A DNA stretch of 64,000 nt from Xanthomonas arboricola (GTDB lineage Bacteria > Pseudomonadota > Gammaproteobacteria > Xanthomonadales > Xanthomonadaceae), in contig NZ_MIGY01000001.1 in NCBI RefSeq assembly GCF_002940665.1, positions 1,426,001 to 1,490,000 on the forward strand, given 5' to 3'. Shown in pieces: positions 21,009 through 30,141 of the stretch; within the stretch, counting starts at the first letter, position 1, and each line of letters begins with the position of its first letter. Position numbers and translations under genes: made by a program. Under the pieces are notes generated by a model. That model was not told the origin of the DNA, made no database searches, and saw only the letters and a program-made list of their open reading frames with translations.

Positions 21009-21770
21009 ATGCTGCAGGAATTCTTTATCGCCGCCGCTGCAGGGGGCTCCAATCCGTCGGCCGCCCTGTCGCAGATGGGCTTCGAGCACTTGATCACTGA
21101 AATGACGTCCAGCCCCGGCGATTTCGCCGTGTCCTGGGTCGTTCTGATCACCCTGATCGCCATGTCCGCTGCCTCTTGGTACTGGACCGTCATCAACATC
21201 TTCCGTGCCACCCGCCTGAAGAGCGCGGCTGACCGCGTCACCACCGCGTTCTGGGATGCCCCGAATGCACAGGACGCCATCCGTGCCATGGAAGAGCAGC
21301 CGGCTTCCGAGCCGTTCTCCAAGATCGCACTGGACGCAGCGCAGGCTGCTGCTCACCACCAGCGCGCCGAAGGCAGCACCGGTGGCCTGGGCGAGAGCCT
21401 GAGCCGCTCGGAATTCGTCGATCGCGCCCTGCGTCAGGCCGTGACCCGCGAAAGCACCAAGCTGCAGTCCGGCATGACCCTGCTGGCCACCGTCGGTGCG
21501 ACCGCGCCGTTCGTCGGTCTGCTCGGTACCGTGTGGGGCATCTATGGTGCGCTGATCAAGATCGGTGCTACCGGTTCGGCCTCCATCGACGCCGTTGCCG
21601 GCCCGGTGGGTGAAGCGCTGATCATGACCGCGATCGGTCTGTTCGTCGCCATCCCGGCCGTGTTCGCGTTCAACTTCTTCTCCAAGGTCAACAGCTCGGT
21701 GATCGCCAAGTTCGACACCTTTGCCCACGACCTGCACGACTTCTTCGCCACTGGTTCGCGCGTTCGCTAA
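21009..21770 (+). CDS. exbB: Biopolymer transport protein ExbB
   Basis: ExbB is the pentameric proton-channel scaffold of the TonB motor in the inner membrane. The 253-residue protein has three membrane segments: about 39-62, about 155-180 (TLLATVGATAPFVGLLGTVWG, the conserved pore region) and about 193-218. The AAHHQRAE cytoplasmic stretch lies between the first two. It is 85 bases after tonB and 45 bases before exbD1, in one apparent operon. Confidence 0.96.
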   Translation: MLQEFFIAAAAGGSNPSAALSQMGFEHLITEMTSSPGDFAVSWVVLITLIAMSAASWYWTVINIFRATRLKSAADRVTTAFWDAPNAQDAIRAMEEQPASEPFSKIALDAAQAAAHHQRAEGSTGGLGESLSRSEFVDRALRQAVTRESTKLQSGMTLLATVGATAPFVGLLGTVWGIYGALIKIGATGSASIDAVAGPVGEALIMTAIGLFVAIPAVFAFNFFSKVNSSVIAKFDTFAHDLHDFFATGSRVR

Positions 21771-21815
21771 TCCGTAGTAAAGAACGACTTCGCAACGATT
21801 TAGACGGAGCCCGTT

Positions 21816-22238
21816 ATGGCCTTCAGTAGTGGAAACAGCGGTGGCCCGATGGCCGACATCAACGTGACGCCCCTCGTGGACGTGATGTTGGTGCTGCTGA
21901 TCATCTTCATCATTACGGCACCGCTGATGTCCCATAAGGTCAAGGTGGAGCTGCCAGAGGCCAACCTGATCCAGAAGGAAGATGCGGAGAAACGCGCCGC
22001 GCCGATCACCCTGGCCGTCAAGGAAGACGGGTCGCTGTACTGGAACGACGAGCCGATTTCCAAGGAAGCCTTGGAATCGCGCCTGTCCACCGCCGCACAG
22101 CAGACACCGCAGCCGCCGCTCAATTTGCGTGGCGACCGCACGACCAAGATGCGTACGATCAACGAGATCACCAAGATCGCGCAGGGTCAGGGCATGTTGG
22201 ACGTCGGCTTCGTCGCAACCAAAGAGAAGGGGCAGTAA
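21816..22238 (+). CDS. exbD1: Biopolymer transport protein ExbD (copy 1)
   Basis: The 140-residue protein has a short cytoplasmic N-terminus, one membrane helix ([20 protein letters not shown]) with the essential aspartate at position 22, and a periplasmic domain. ExbD couples proton flow through ExbB to TonB. A GGAG precedes the ATG by six bases. Copy 2 starts four bases after its stop. The two copies have diverged in the periplasmic domain, so they are probably not simple substitutes. Confidence 0.95.
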   Translation: MAFSSGNSGGPMADINVTPLVDVMLVLLIIFIITAPLMSHKVKVELPEANLIQKEDAEKRAAPITLAVKEDGSLYWNDEPISKEALESRLSTAAQQTPQPPLNLRGDRTTKMRTINEITKIAQGQGMLDVGFVATKEKGQ

Positions 22239-22241
22239 GCC

Positions 22242-22652
22242 ATGGCATTCAGTACCGGTGGAAACCGCGGCCCAATGGCCGACATCAATGTCACGCCCCT
22301 GGTGGACGTGATGTTGGTGCTGCTGATCATCTTCATCGTGACCGCGCCGATCATGACCTACCCGATCGCCGTGGATCTGCCGCAGCGGGTGCTCAACCCG
22401 CCACCGCAGACGACCGAACCGCCGCCGCCGATCGAGTTGCGGATCGACGCCAGCAACCAGGTGTTCTGGAACAACAGCCCGACCCCGGTCGCGCAGTTGC
22501 AGCAGAAGATGGAAGAAGTGGTGCAGGCCGATCCGACCAATCAGCCGGAACTGCGCATCGACGCCAATGAAGATGCGGAGTACGAAGTGATGGCCAAGGT
22601 CTTGGCTGCGGCGAAGAACTCGCAGATGAAGAAAATCGGCTTCATGCAGTAA
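22242..22652 (+). CDS. exbD2: Biopolymer transport protein ExbD (copy 2)
   Basis: The 136-residue paralogue keeps [18 protein letters not shown] with Asp22 and has a Pro-rich linker ([18 protein letters not shown]) before the periplasmic domain. In Xanthomonas campestris the second exbD gene of the tonB cluster is reported to be dispensable for iron uptake but needed for eliciting a plant hypersensitive response; this gene has the matching position. It is 3 bases from exbD1 and is followed by a strong terminator. Confidence 0.95.
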
Positions 22653-22693
22653 GACATCGCAAGACCGCAACACAACAGTCATGACGCGACTGC

Positions 22694-22721
22694 AACGCCA
22701 CCGGAAACGGTGGCGTTTTTT
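22694..22721 (+). terminator. Rho-independent terminator of the tonB-exbB-exbD operon
   Basis: A 10-bp perfect stem (22694-22703 with 22708-22717) with a GAAA loop leads into a T run, 41 bases after exbD2. It places exbD copy 3 outside the main operon. Confidence 0.93.
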
Positions 22722-22999
22722 TATGCTCGATCAATCGGTGCTTGCTGCCGCTGTGTTCGACACGCACGGACGGGGGCCGGCTGTTTGCCAGGACGTTAAT
22801 ATCGGTTTCCCGGGCACCGGGCGAGTGATGCATGCAGTGACCCTCAGGTCGTCCGCGCAAGCAAACCGTCGGAGTTGCAGCGGCAAGTCGCAACTGTACG
22901 CGTCGGGACTCGGCCCGCCAGATAAGTCTGCTCTGCCTTGCCCTTCCCTCGATGCCGACCAGGTGTATGCTCGAGCGTGCAGCACCCACGCTCATAGCA

Positions 23000-23005
23000 C
23001 AGGAG
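23000..23005 (+). promoter_or_regulatory. Strong ribosome binding site of exbD copy 3
   Basis: AGGAGG, a perfect Shine-Dalgarno match, lies six bases before the ATG at 23012. The broken gene therefore keeps an excellent translation start. Confidence 0.8.
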
Positions 23006-23011
23006 GCAGTC

Positions 23012-23419
23012 ATGGCTTTCAGTACGGCAGGCAATCGTGGACCGCTGGCGGAGATCAATGTCACGCCGCTGGTGGATGTCATGTTGGTGTTGTTGATCAT
23101 CTTTATCGTCACCGTGTCGATGTTGACGCGACCAAGCACGGTGGATCTGCCGCAGCACAACGACCCACCACAGCGATAGTTGGAGCCGCCTGCACCGATC
23201 GCATTGCGTGTGGATACCCGTGGTCAGGTGTTCTGGAATTCCAGCCCGGTGGCACTGCAGGAGTTGCAGCTGCGGTTGACCGAACAGATGCGCGAAACAT
23301 CTGGAAATCAGCCGGAACTGCGGATTGCCGTCAGTGCCGATGCGGAGTACGCGGTGATGGCCAAGGTGTTGGATGCGGCAAAAAATGCGCAGGCTGATCG
23401 CATCAGTCTTGTGCAATAA
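23012..23419 (+). pseudogene. exbD3: Third exbD copy interrupted by one in-frame amber codon
   Basis: From ATG 23012 the frame reads [20 protein letters not shown] and keeps the transmembrane Asp22, then stops at TAG (23177-23179) after 55 residues. The same frame continues without further defects for 79 codons (LEPPAPIALRVDTRGQVFWN... to SLVQ, TAA at 23417-23419) and matches exbD2 along its length. Total size would be 135 codons, against 136 for exbD2. The stop falls in the linker, where a single C-to-T change of CAG would explain it. Either a recent pseudogene, an amber read-through gene, or a 55-residue membrane stub. A terminator separates it from exbD2. Confidence 0.9.
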
Positions 23420-23665
23420 CTAATGGAGTTAATAATTCATCCGGGCAGAGAAACTCTGCCTCTATGTAGATAATGATTTTTACAGCGTTCAGTCGCTTTA
23501 AAGTAAATAAAAACGTAGCGAGCGGTCGTCAGGCGCGTATAGACGCGGGGCAGGAATGGAGCGCGCGGGAATCCAGAGGTCCATGCGACTTCGAACTCAG
23601 ACCGCGCCGCAGTATCGCGGTCAGCGCCGTCGTTTTCGATACACGTGCTTATTTGATTGAGTATC

Positions 23666-24433
23666 TCAAACGTCAACCGATGCGCTGCGCAGTATCGTCA
23701 GATACGCACGCACGCTCGCATCCAACCCTTGATACAAAGCCTCGCCAATCAGCGCGTGGCCGATCGACACTTCAAGCACGCCGGGGACAGCGTTGAGAAA
23801 GTCGGCAAGGTTGCCTTGCGACAGATCGTGCCCGGCATTAATGCCCAGACCTGCGGCGCTGGCGCGCTGCGCTGCCCCGGCAAACAACGCGAATGCCGCC
23901 CCCGGCTGCCCGTTCGAATGCGCTTGCGCATACGGACCAGTGTACAACTCGATACGGTCTGCACCGAGCAGCGCCGCCTGAGCGATATCGGGATTACCGG
24001 CATCGACGAACAAACTGACGCGTGCACCCAGCGCCTTGAATGAGGCAATCAACGCCGCGAGTTGCGCGGGGTCCTGGGCAAAATCGAAGCCGTGGTCGGA
24101 GGTCAGTTGCCCGTCGCCGTCCGGGACCAATGTGATCTGTTCGGGGCGCGTGGCCCGGCACAACTCCAGCAGCCCCGGGTAGCCGCCGCGCGGTGGCGCG
24201 AATGGGTTGCCTTCGATATTGAATTCGACGCCGTGCTCGCGCGTCAACGCGCTCAGCGCGACCACATCGTCGGCACGGATATGCCGCTGGTCCGGACGCG
24301 GGTGCACGGTGATGCCGTGCGCACCGGCGCCAATGCAGGTGCGTGCGGCCTGCACCACATCCGGATCGGGGCCGCCGCGCGAATTGCGCAACACCGCGAT
24401 CTTGTTGACGTTGACGCTGAGCTGGGTGGTCAC
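23666..24433 (-). CDS. pdxJ: Pyridoxine 5'-phosphate synthase
   Basis: PdxJ condenses 3-amino-2-oxopropyl phosphate with 1-deoxyxylulose 5-phosphate, the ring-closing step of vitamin B6 synthesis. The TIM-barrel motifs are present: [38 protein letters not shown] and [11 protein letters not shown]. The GTG start at 24433 ([10 protein letters not shown]...) gives 255 residues and lies 10 bases after the stop of the preceding small gene. An ATG at 24463 would overlap that gene and adds ten non-conserved residues. Likely an operon with clsA and the small membrane protein. It converges on exbD copy 3, separated by 246 AT-rich bases. Confidence 0.95.
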   Translation of the reverse strand: MTTQLSVNVNKIAVLRNSRGGPDPDVVQAARTCIGAGAHGITVHPRPDQRHIRADDVVALSALTREHGVEFNIEGNPFAPPRGGYPGLLELCRATRPEQITLVPDGDGQLTSDHGFDFAQDPAQLAALIASFKALGARVSLFVDAGNPDIAQAALLGADRIELYTGPYAQAHSNGQPGAAFALFAGAAQRASAAGLGINAGHDLSQGNLADFLNAVPGVLEVSIGHALIGEALYQGLDASVRAYLTILRSASVDV

Positions 24434-24443
24434 TGCGTCGGTC

Positions 24444-24713
24444 TCAGGCCTGCGGCTCGCCATCGCGCGTGGCGTTGAGGGCGGCCGCCTTGCGGGCTTC
24501 GGCGATCTCGCGCAGGCGGCGCAGCTCGGCCGGGTCGATCAGGCTGCTGGTGTCGCGCTGGGTATCGCCCATGCGCGAGGCGAACCAGCCGCGCGTCCAC
24601 AGCAACAGCAGCAGCAGCGCCACCAGTAGCGAGGCCACCAGCAACCACACGTGCGGCGTGCTGAAGGCCAGCACCAGCGCACCCAATGCCATAAGCAGAA
24701 ACAGCCAGTGCAT
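24444..24713 (-). CDS. Small membrane protein between clsA and pdxJ
   Basis: An 89-residue protein starting [20 protein letters not shown]. It has two adjacent membrane helices (about 3-19 and 24-41) and a charged cytoplasmic or periplasmic tail with [20 protein letters not shown]. No known family was recognised. ATG at 24713 has a well-placed GGGAG; the longer upstream frame reads through untranslated-looking sequence. It sits 74 bases after clsA and just before pdxJ on the same strand. Confidence 0.72.
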   Translation of the reverse strand: MHWLFLLMALGALVLAFSTPHVWLLVASLLVALLLLLLWTRGWFASRMGDTQRDTSSLIDPAELRRLREIAEARKAAALNATRDGEPQA

Positions 24714-24787
24714 GACGAGCTCCCCGATCAGTGGCGGCAGTGTAGCGCCGCGCCCCACATGGTTCCACGTGGGCGCGGCGCTGCGGC

Positions 24788-26248
24788 TCAGAGTAGCGGT
24801 GACAGCAGCCGTGCGCAGGCTTCGGGCAGCCGCGAGCGCCACAACGGCCGGTGGCGGGCGAATCGCACTTCCTGCGCCTGCTGCAGATCGGCGTCGATCA
24901 AACCGGCCAGTTCGGCAGCCACCGCCTGGTCGCGGAACAGCATCGACAGCTCGAAATTCAGGCGAAAGCTGCGGCTGTCGAAATTGGCGCTGCCGACGAT
25001 GCAGACCTCATCGTCGGCCAGCAGCGCCTTGGTGTGCAGCATGCGCGGGCCGTATTCGTAGATGCGCACGCCCGCCTCGAGCAACTCGTCGAAATACGAA
25101 CGTGCCGCGTAGGTGACCAGACGCGAGTCGCTAACGCGCGGCACCAGCAGGCGCACGTCCAGGCCACCCAATGCGGCCGAAGTCAGCGCCATGCGCGCGG
25201 CCTCGCCGGGGACGAAATACGGCGTCACCAACCAGACCCGATGCCGGGCTTCGTGGATCGCAGCGACCATCAGCCGGTGGATGGACTCCCACGACGAATC
25301 CGGCCCGGAGATCAGCACCTGCGCATCGACATCGCCTTGCGCGCGGCTCGGCACGTCTTCGGGCCATAGCTGCTGGCCGTGGAAGGCGGCGCGGCCCTGC
25401 CCGGTGGCGTACAACCAGTCTTCCAGGAATACCAGCTGCAGGCTGCGCACCACGTGGCCCTGCAGGCGCACATGCAGGTCGCGATAGGCATCGCTGCGGA
25501 CCTGCTCGTTTTCTTCGTCGGTGACGTTGATGCCACCGGTGAAGCCGATCCTGCCGTCGACCACGACCACCTTGCGGTGGGTACGCAGGTTCAACCACGG
25601 CCGCTTGAACGGCTTGAGCAGCTGGGATGGATGGAACCATGCAGTCTCCACCCCGGCCGCGCGCAGCGTCCGCAAGCTGCGCCGGGTCATCGCCGACGAG
25701 CCCACCGCATCCATCAGCAGGCGCACCTTGACCCCGGCGCGTGCGCGCTCCATCAGCGCATCGCAGATCGCGGTGCCGCTGTGGTCGGGCTGGAAGATGT
25801 AGTACTGCAGATGGATATGGTCGCGTGCACCGCGGATGGCCTCGATGATGGCCGCATAGGTGGCCGCGCCATCCACCAGCCAGTGCACCTCGGTGGCGCT
25901 GCTGGGAGCCAGCCCGGTGGTGGACTGGGCGATCTTGGCCAGCTCGGTGCAGTCGGCGTCCGGCGGGCAGACGCTGCTGTAGCTCTCCATGCCCGAGCGC
26001 GAGCGGCCGCGCCGCAGCCGCTGGCGTTTGACCTTCTGCGGGCCGAGCCAGTAATAGATCAGCAGGCCCAGATACGGCAAAGCGGCCAGCGACAATACCC
26101 AGCTGAGCGTAGCCACCGGCTCGCGCTTCTGCAGCACGATCCAGCCGGCGATCCATAGCAGGTACAGCACGTAGGCGGCGAGGAGAAGCGCTTCGAGGTG
26201 GGGAATGGTGGCCAGCCAGTCCCACGCGCCCTGTACGGATGCGAGCAT
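24788..26248 (-). CDS. clsA: Cardiolipin synthase (phospholipase D family)
   Basis: The enzyme makes cardiolipin from two phosphatidylglycerols in the inner membrane. The 486-residue protein has two N-terminal membrane helices (about 17-40 and 46-67) and two HKD motifs: HRKVVVVD (His224, Lys226, Asp231) and HTKALLAD (His405, Lys407, Asp412), each followed by the usual GG or GSANFDSRS. Size and layout match bacterial ClsA. It is the first gene of a minus-strand run with the small membrane protein and pdxJ. Confidence 0.95.
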   Translation of the reverse strand: MLASVQGAWDWLATIPHLEALLLAAYVLYLLWIAGWIVLQKREPVATLSWVLSLAALPYLGLLIYYWLGPQKVKRQRLRRGRSRSGMESYSSVCPPDADCTELAKIAQSTTGLAPSSATEVHWLVDGAATYAAIIEAIRGARDHIHLQYYIFQPDHSGTAICDALMERARAGVKVRLLMDAVGSSAMTRRSLRTLRAAGVETAWFHPSQLLKPFKRPWLNLRTHRKVVVVDGRIGFTGGINVTDEENEQVRSDAYRDLHVRLQGHVVRSLQLVFLEDWLYATGQGRAAFHGQQLWPEDVPSRAQGDVDAQVLISGPDSSWESIHRLMVAAIHEARHRVWLVTPYFVPGEAARMALTSAALGGLDVRLLVPRVSDSRLVTYAARSYFDELLEAGVRIYEYGPRMLHTKALLADDEVCIVGSANFDSRSFRLNFELSMLFRDQAVAAELAGLIDADLQQAQEVRFARHRPLWRSRLPEACARLLSPLL

Positions 26249-26383
26249 GCGCGGATTCTACGGGCCGCAGGCACCGCTGCGGTGACCGTGCGGCCAACGC
26301 GATCGCCGCGCCGGGTCTGAAAGCTTCATCGTGGCGCGCGCCTGGTCGCATTGCCTGAGACCTGCCGGCCGTACGATGACGCG

Positions 26384-27478
26384 ATGGCAACTGCGATCAA
26401 GGGCCGTGGTGCGACCGGCCATCTGCCCGGACGCTTCGAAACCACCACCCAACAACCGGTGGACGATGGCTGGTACGCCGACGACGGCGAGGAGTTCGCC
26501 GCGCCGGCGTTGCGTACCCAGGTCACCGAGGAAACCGCGCGCAGCATCATCAGCCGCAATCAATCGCCTGACATCGGCTTTTCGCAATCGGTCAATCCGT
26601 ATCGCGGGTGCGAGCATGGTTGCAGCTACTGCTTTGCACGGCCCTCGCATGCCTATCTCAATCTGTCGCCCGGGCTGGATTTCGAGACCAAGCTGTTCGC
26701 CAAGACCAATGCGCCGGAGCTGCTGCGCCGCGAACTGTCGCGCCCGGGCTATGTGCCCAGCCCGATCGCACTGGGCATCAACACCGATGCCTACCAGCCG
26801 ATCGAGCGCAAACGCGCACTGACGCGGCGCCTGATCGAGGTGCTGTGGGAGACGCAGCACCCGTTCACGCTGATCACCAAGAATGCGTTGGTCACGCGCG
26901 ATCTGGACCTGCTCGCACCGCTGGCACGCGAGGGCCTGGTCAACGTGCATTTTTCGGTGACCACGCTGGACCCGCGTCTGTCGGCCAGGCTGGAACCGCG
27001 CGCGTCCGCACCGCATGCCCGCCTGCGTGCGATGCGGGCGCTGCACGAGGCCGGCGTGCCGGTCGGGGTGATGGCCGCGCCGGTGATCCCGTGGATCAAC
27101 GATCACGAGCTGGAGGCGATCCTGCAGGCCGCGTCCGACGCCGGCGCACACAGTGCCGGCTACGTGTTGCTACGGCTGCCGCACGAGGTGGCGCCGCTGT
27201 TCCGCGACTGGTTGCAGACCCATCACCCGCAACGCGCCGGGCATGTGATGAGTACGATCCAGCAATTGCGCGGCGGCAAGGATTACGACAGCACCTTCGG
27301 CACACGCCTGCGCGGCCAGGGGGTCTACGCGGAGTTGCTGGCACGCCGTTTCGCCCTGGCCCACCGCCGCAGCGGTTTCGACGCACGCGACATGCCGGCA
27401 TTGGACACGACCAAGTTCCGCCGCCCCGCGCCGCCGGCCAAGCCGGTGCCGCAATCGCCGCAAGGCAGTCTGTTCTAG
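26384..27478 (+). CDS. PA0069-type radical SAM protein
   Basis: A 364-residue protein with the radical-SAM cluster motif CEHGCSYC (Cys76, Cys80, Cys83) in NPYRGCEHGC, typical of the SplB-like/PA0069 family. The family binds a 4Fe-4S cluster and S-adenosylmethionine; its reaction is not established. The N-terminal 55 residues (GRGATGHLPGRFET...) and the central IALGINTDAYQPIER are conserved family stretches. The ATG at 26384 fits those; the frame is open a little upstream. It diverges from clsA by 135 bases and converges on a 2OG oxygenase gene across a repeat-rich gap. Confidence 0.9.
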   Translation: MATAIKGRGATGHLPGRFETTTQQPVDDGWYADDGEEFAAPALRTQVTEETARSIISRNQSPDIGFSQSVNPYRGCEHGCSYCFARPSHAYLNLSPGLDFETKLFAKTNAPELLRRELSRPGYVPSPIALGINTDAYQPIERKRALTRRLIEVLWETQHPFTLITKNALVTRDLDLLAPLAREGLVNVHFSVTTLDPRLSARLEPRASAPHARLRAMRALHEAGVPVGVMAAPVIPWINDHELEAILQAASDAGAHSAGYVLLRLPHEVAPLFRDWLQTHHPQRAGHVMSTIQQLRGGKDYDSTFGTRLRGQGVYAELLARRFALAHRRSGFDARDMPALDTTKFRRPAPPAKPVPQSPQGSLF

Positions 27479-27482
27479 GGGC

Positions 27483-27582
27483 GGGGATTGGGGATTTGGG
27501 ATTGAGGATTCGTAACAGCCGACGCACTTCAGTGACCTGCCCTTACCAATCCCTAATCCCTAATCCCCAATCACGAATCCCC
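27483..27582. repeat. Inverted pair of GGGGATT-type dispersed repeats
   Basis: On the plus strand 27483-27512 consists of near-tandem GGGATT units ending GAGGATTCGTAACAGC. The reverse complement of 27547-27582 has the same kind of units (GGGGATTCGTGATTGGGGAT...). The same element, including GGGGATTCGCAACAGC, recurs between gltB and gltD. The right copy supplies the last codons and stop of the 2OG oxygenase gene. The pair can form a hairpin between two convergent genes. Confidence 0.75.
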
Positions 27583-28275
27583 GCCGTACAAGGCACTCGC
27601 CGACTGGAACAGGATCCAGCTGGTGGCGATGAACTTGTCGCCGCCGACCGGGCGGTTGCCGCGGTGGGTGTGGGTGAAGGCGGTGGGGGCGATCAGCAGG
27701 CTGCCGGTGCGCGGGCGGGCCTTGCGCTGCTGGAACAGGAATTCGGTCTCGCCCTGTTCGAACTCGTCGTTGAGGTACAGCGTCCACAGCAGATGCCGGT
27801 GTAGCGTGTCGGCGCTGGCATCGCGTGGATACAGCTCGCAATGCCAGTACGGATAGCCGCCCTGGTCGGCGGTGTACCACTGCAGGTTGATCGCGCCCGG
27901 GCGCAGGCAGGTGCGGGCCAGATCGCCCAGCGCCTGGTCGCTCATCTGCGCGATGTCCTCGGCCACCAGCCGGTGCGGGCTGCCGTCGGCGGTGGTGACC
28001 TGCAGCATCAGCGGCGAGATCAGGGCTTGTGGATAGTGCCGCAGATAGGTCAGCACGCCTTCGAACACGGCTTGCTGCAGGCGGTTTTCCACCGCCGCCC
28101 AGTCAGCCACGCCGCTGATGCGGAGGTCGCGGCTGTGTTTGAGTTCGGGAAACACGCCGCCACCGATGCGGCCGGGATGCAGCTGCTGGCTGTCGCGCAT
28201 GCGTTGTACGATCGCCACGCAATCCTCGCGCGAGACGGCGTTGTCGGTGATCTGGATGAAGTCGGGTTGGCTCAT
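27571..28275 (-). CDS. 2-oxoglutarate/Fe(II)-dependent dioxygenase domain protein
   Basis: A 234-residue protein of the prolyl-4-hydroxylase-like double-stranded beta-helix type. Candidate iron ligands are YWHCE (His145, Glu147) and a distal His in THTHRGN (His202 or His204), with the following Arg205 suitable for 2-oxoglutarate. The carboxylate ligand is Glu rather than the usual Asp, which is worth noting. The start MSQPDFIQITDN at 28275 is chosen; an ATG at 28287 is also possible. The last residues (GGDS) and stop codon are formed by a dispersed repeat, so the C-terminus may have been altered by repeat insertion. Substrate unknown. Confidence 0.8.
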   Translation of the reverse strand: MSQPDFIQITDNAVSREDCVAIVQRMRDSQQLHPGRIGGGVFPELKHSRDLRISGVADWAAVENRLQQAVFEGVLTYLRHYPQALISPLMLQVTTADGSPHRLVAEDIAQMSDQALGDLARTCLRPGAINLQWYTADQGGYPYWHCELYPRDASADTLHRHLLWTLYLNDEFEQGETEFLFQQRKARPRTGSLLIAPTAFTHTHRGNRPVGGDKFIATSWILFQSASALYGGDS

Positions 28276-28531
28276 GCGCACGACCATAGCAATCTGCGCT
28301 GCCGCCTGCACAGCGCGCCCGGCGGCGTACGCGGCCTCGGTCGGTGCATTGCCATGAGGCATCGCCGCTGCATGCTTCAGCGCTGCGGCGCCCAGAAGAC
28401 AGCGCCTCAGCATGCACCACGCGCTCGCCACGCGAGCCAGTACGCCATTGCGATGGCGCTGGGTGAACTTGCGCAGCCGCAATCGGCCGCCGGCTTGCGA
28501 CGCGCGTGGCAGCGCGCGCAAGGCAGCAAAG

Positions 28532-28557
28532 AAAAACCCCGCCGTAGCGGGGTTTTT
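28532..28557 (-). terminator. Bidirectional terminator after the FadL-type gene
   Basis: A perfect 11-bp stem (28532-28542 with 28547-28557), with A5 on one side and T5 on the other, so it can work on both strands. It lies 26 bases beyond the stop of the FadL-type porin gene (minus strand). Confidence 0.9.
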
Positions 28558-28582
28558 CGTTACACGCGTGGTGCTACGACGA

Positions 28583-29923
28583 TCAGAACTTGTAGTTGAC
28601 CGAAGCGGCCAGCACGTCGCCCTTCACCTTGTAGCTGCCCGCCAGGCGGTCGCCGGTGGCACTGCGGGTATCGCTGGTCGGGTCGCTGGTGAACAGGTGG
28701 GTGTAACCGAAGTTGTATTCGGCCTGCTGCGACGGACGCCAGCTCAGACCCAGTGAGACCCACTTGCGGCTCGCATCCGGCACGCGCACGTCGCGGTGCT
28801 CGGCGGTGGTCGGGGTCTGGTCGTACGCCAGGCCGCCACGCAGGGTCAGCGTCTCGCTCATGCGGTAGTCGGCACCGATCGAGGCGAAGGTGGTGTCGCG
28901 GTAGGAGAAGTCCAGCACGCTATCGGGCTGGTTGGAGGCGAAGTCCACGGTCACCTGGTCGAACTTGCTCCAGGCGGTGCGGGTGACGTCAGCCATGATC
29001 GACCACTGCTCGTTCACGTTGTGGGTGAAGCTGGCGGTGGCGCTGGCCGGCAGCCTGACGGTGGCGCGGCCCTTGGTGTCGACGAAGGTGCCCGGCGCGG
29101 CGGCGGCCAGAACCGCGGCAGGGCCACCCGGGACCGTGAAGTCCGCATCGCCATCGGTGATCTTGTGATCCACTTGCGAACGGTAGCTGAAACCGATGTG
29201 GGTGTTCTCGTCGATGCTGAACAAGCCGCCGAGGGTGAAGCCCACTTCAGTGCTGTCGCCCTTGATGCGCGAGTAGCCATCGGCGCTGCCCGGTGCGAAG
29301 CCCGGCACGCGGCGCGCGGCCAGCACGCTGCCGAAGTCGACCGCATTGGCCAGGTCAATATCCAGGCGCTCGGCGAACACCGAGGCACCGAAGGACACGT
29401 ACGGGTTGACGTCGTAGGAGAACGCGACATTGAGGTCGATCGCCTGCAGCTCGGTCTTGGTGCCGTGGTAGCGGCCGACCCAGTTGCGGTCGTATTCGGT
29501 CTTGAAGCCGAACGGCACGGTCAGCGAGGTCCCCAGGTGCATGTTGTCGTTCTCGCCGAACGGCACATGGAAATACATCGCCGGGACCGGCGCGATCATG
29601 CCGGCGTCGCCGCCATTGCCGCCGGAGACCGGGGCGCCGTTGGCGTAGGTGGCGGTGTCGGGCTGGAACTTGGCCGAGAAGCTGATGGCGCTGACGTCGG
29701 CCTGGAACAGGCGACCGTCCAGCTGACGCATGCCGGCCGGGTTGTTGGCGATGATCGAAGCGTCGTCCGGGGCGCTGCCCGAACCTGCGAAGGCGCGGCC
29801 AAGACCTTTGGCGCTGTTTTCCTTCAGCTGGAAGGCGGCGCCGTGGGCCTGGCCAACGGCCAGTACGCCGGCAATACCGACGGCCAACAGGGTGGCGCGG
29901 CTGAGAGTGGAAGCGGTAGACAT
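28583..29923 (-). CDS. FadL-family outer-membrane transport protein
   Basis: FadL-type channels carry long-chain fatty acids or other hydrophobic compounds across the outer membrane by lateral diffusion. The 446-residue product has a signal peptide ending VGQAHG/AAFQLKENSAKGLGRAFAGS. The mature N-terminal hatch pattern (AFQLKE, GRAFAG, NPAGM) is diagnostic. A 14-strand barrel follows and ends in VNYKF with terminal Phe. The ATG at 29923 starts the signal peptide; the frame further upstream is unsupported. It is a single-gene unit with its own terminator. The substrate is not evident. Confidence 0.9.
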   Translation of the reverse strand: MSTASTLSRATLLAVGIAGVLAVGQAHGAAFQLKENSAKGLGRAFAGSGSAPDDASIIANNPAGMRQLDGRLFQADVSAISFSAKFQPDTATYANGAPVSGGNGGDAGMIAPVPAMYFHVPFGENDNMHLGTSLTVPFGFKTEYDRNWVGRYHGTKTELQAIDLNVAFSYDVNPYVSFGASVFAERLDIDLANAVDFGSVLAARRVPGFAPGSADGYSRIKGDSTEVGFTLGGLFSIDENTHIGFSYRSQVDHKITDGDADFTVPGGPAAVLAAAAPGTFVDTKGRATVRLPASATASFTHNVNEQWSIMADVTRTAWSKFDQVTVDFASNQPDSVLDFSYRDTTFASIGADYRMSETLTLRGGLAYDQTPTTAEHRDVRVPDASRKWVSLGLSWRPSQQAEYNFGYTHLFTSDPTSDTRSATGDRLAGSYKVKGDVLAASVNYKF

Positions 29924-30141
29924 AAGGTGGTGCTCTCCGGATAAAGACTGCAGTGGTCGGTACAGCGCCCGCGCCCAGCGCCAGGTGGCTGCTGGGGCGC
30001 GCCGGAGACCCCCCCCCGACATACGACGCCGTACGCAGTATACCCACCACAATTAACCGAACAATAACGAGGCACGTTTTGATCGGCTGGACAGGTTAGG
30101 GATGGGTTCAGGAGCGTGAACCCGCTAAAGTGCCACTCTTC

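Noticed and set aside
23469-23487. Fur-box-like GATAATGATTTTTACAG near the exbD3-pdxJ junction
   Set aside because: Only the first nine bases match the consensus, and it lies after both genes rather than before a promoter.
24757-24776. Half parS (GTTCCACGTGGG) between clsA and the small membrane gene
   Set aside because: Only one arm of the palindrome is intact; ParB binding is unlikely.
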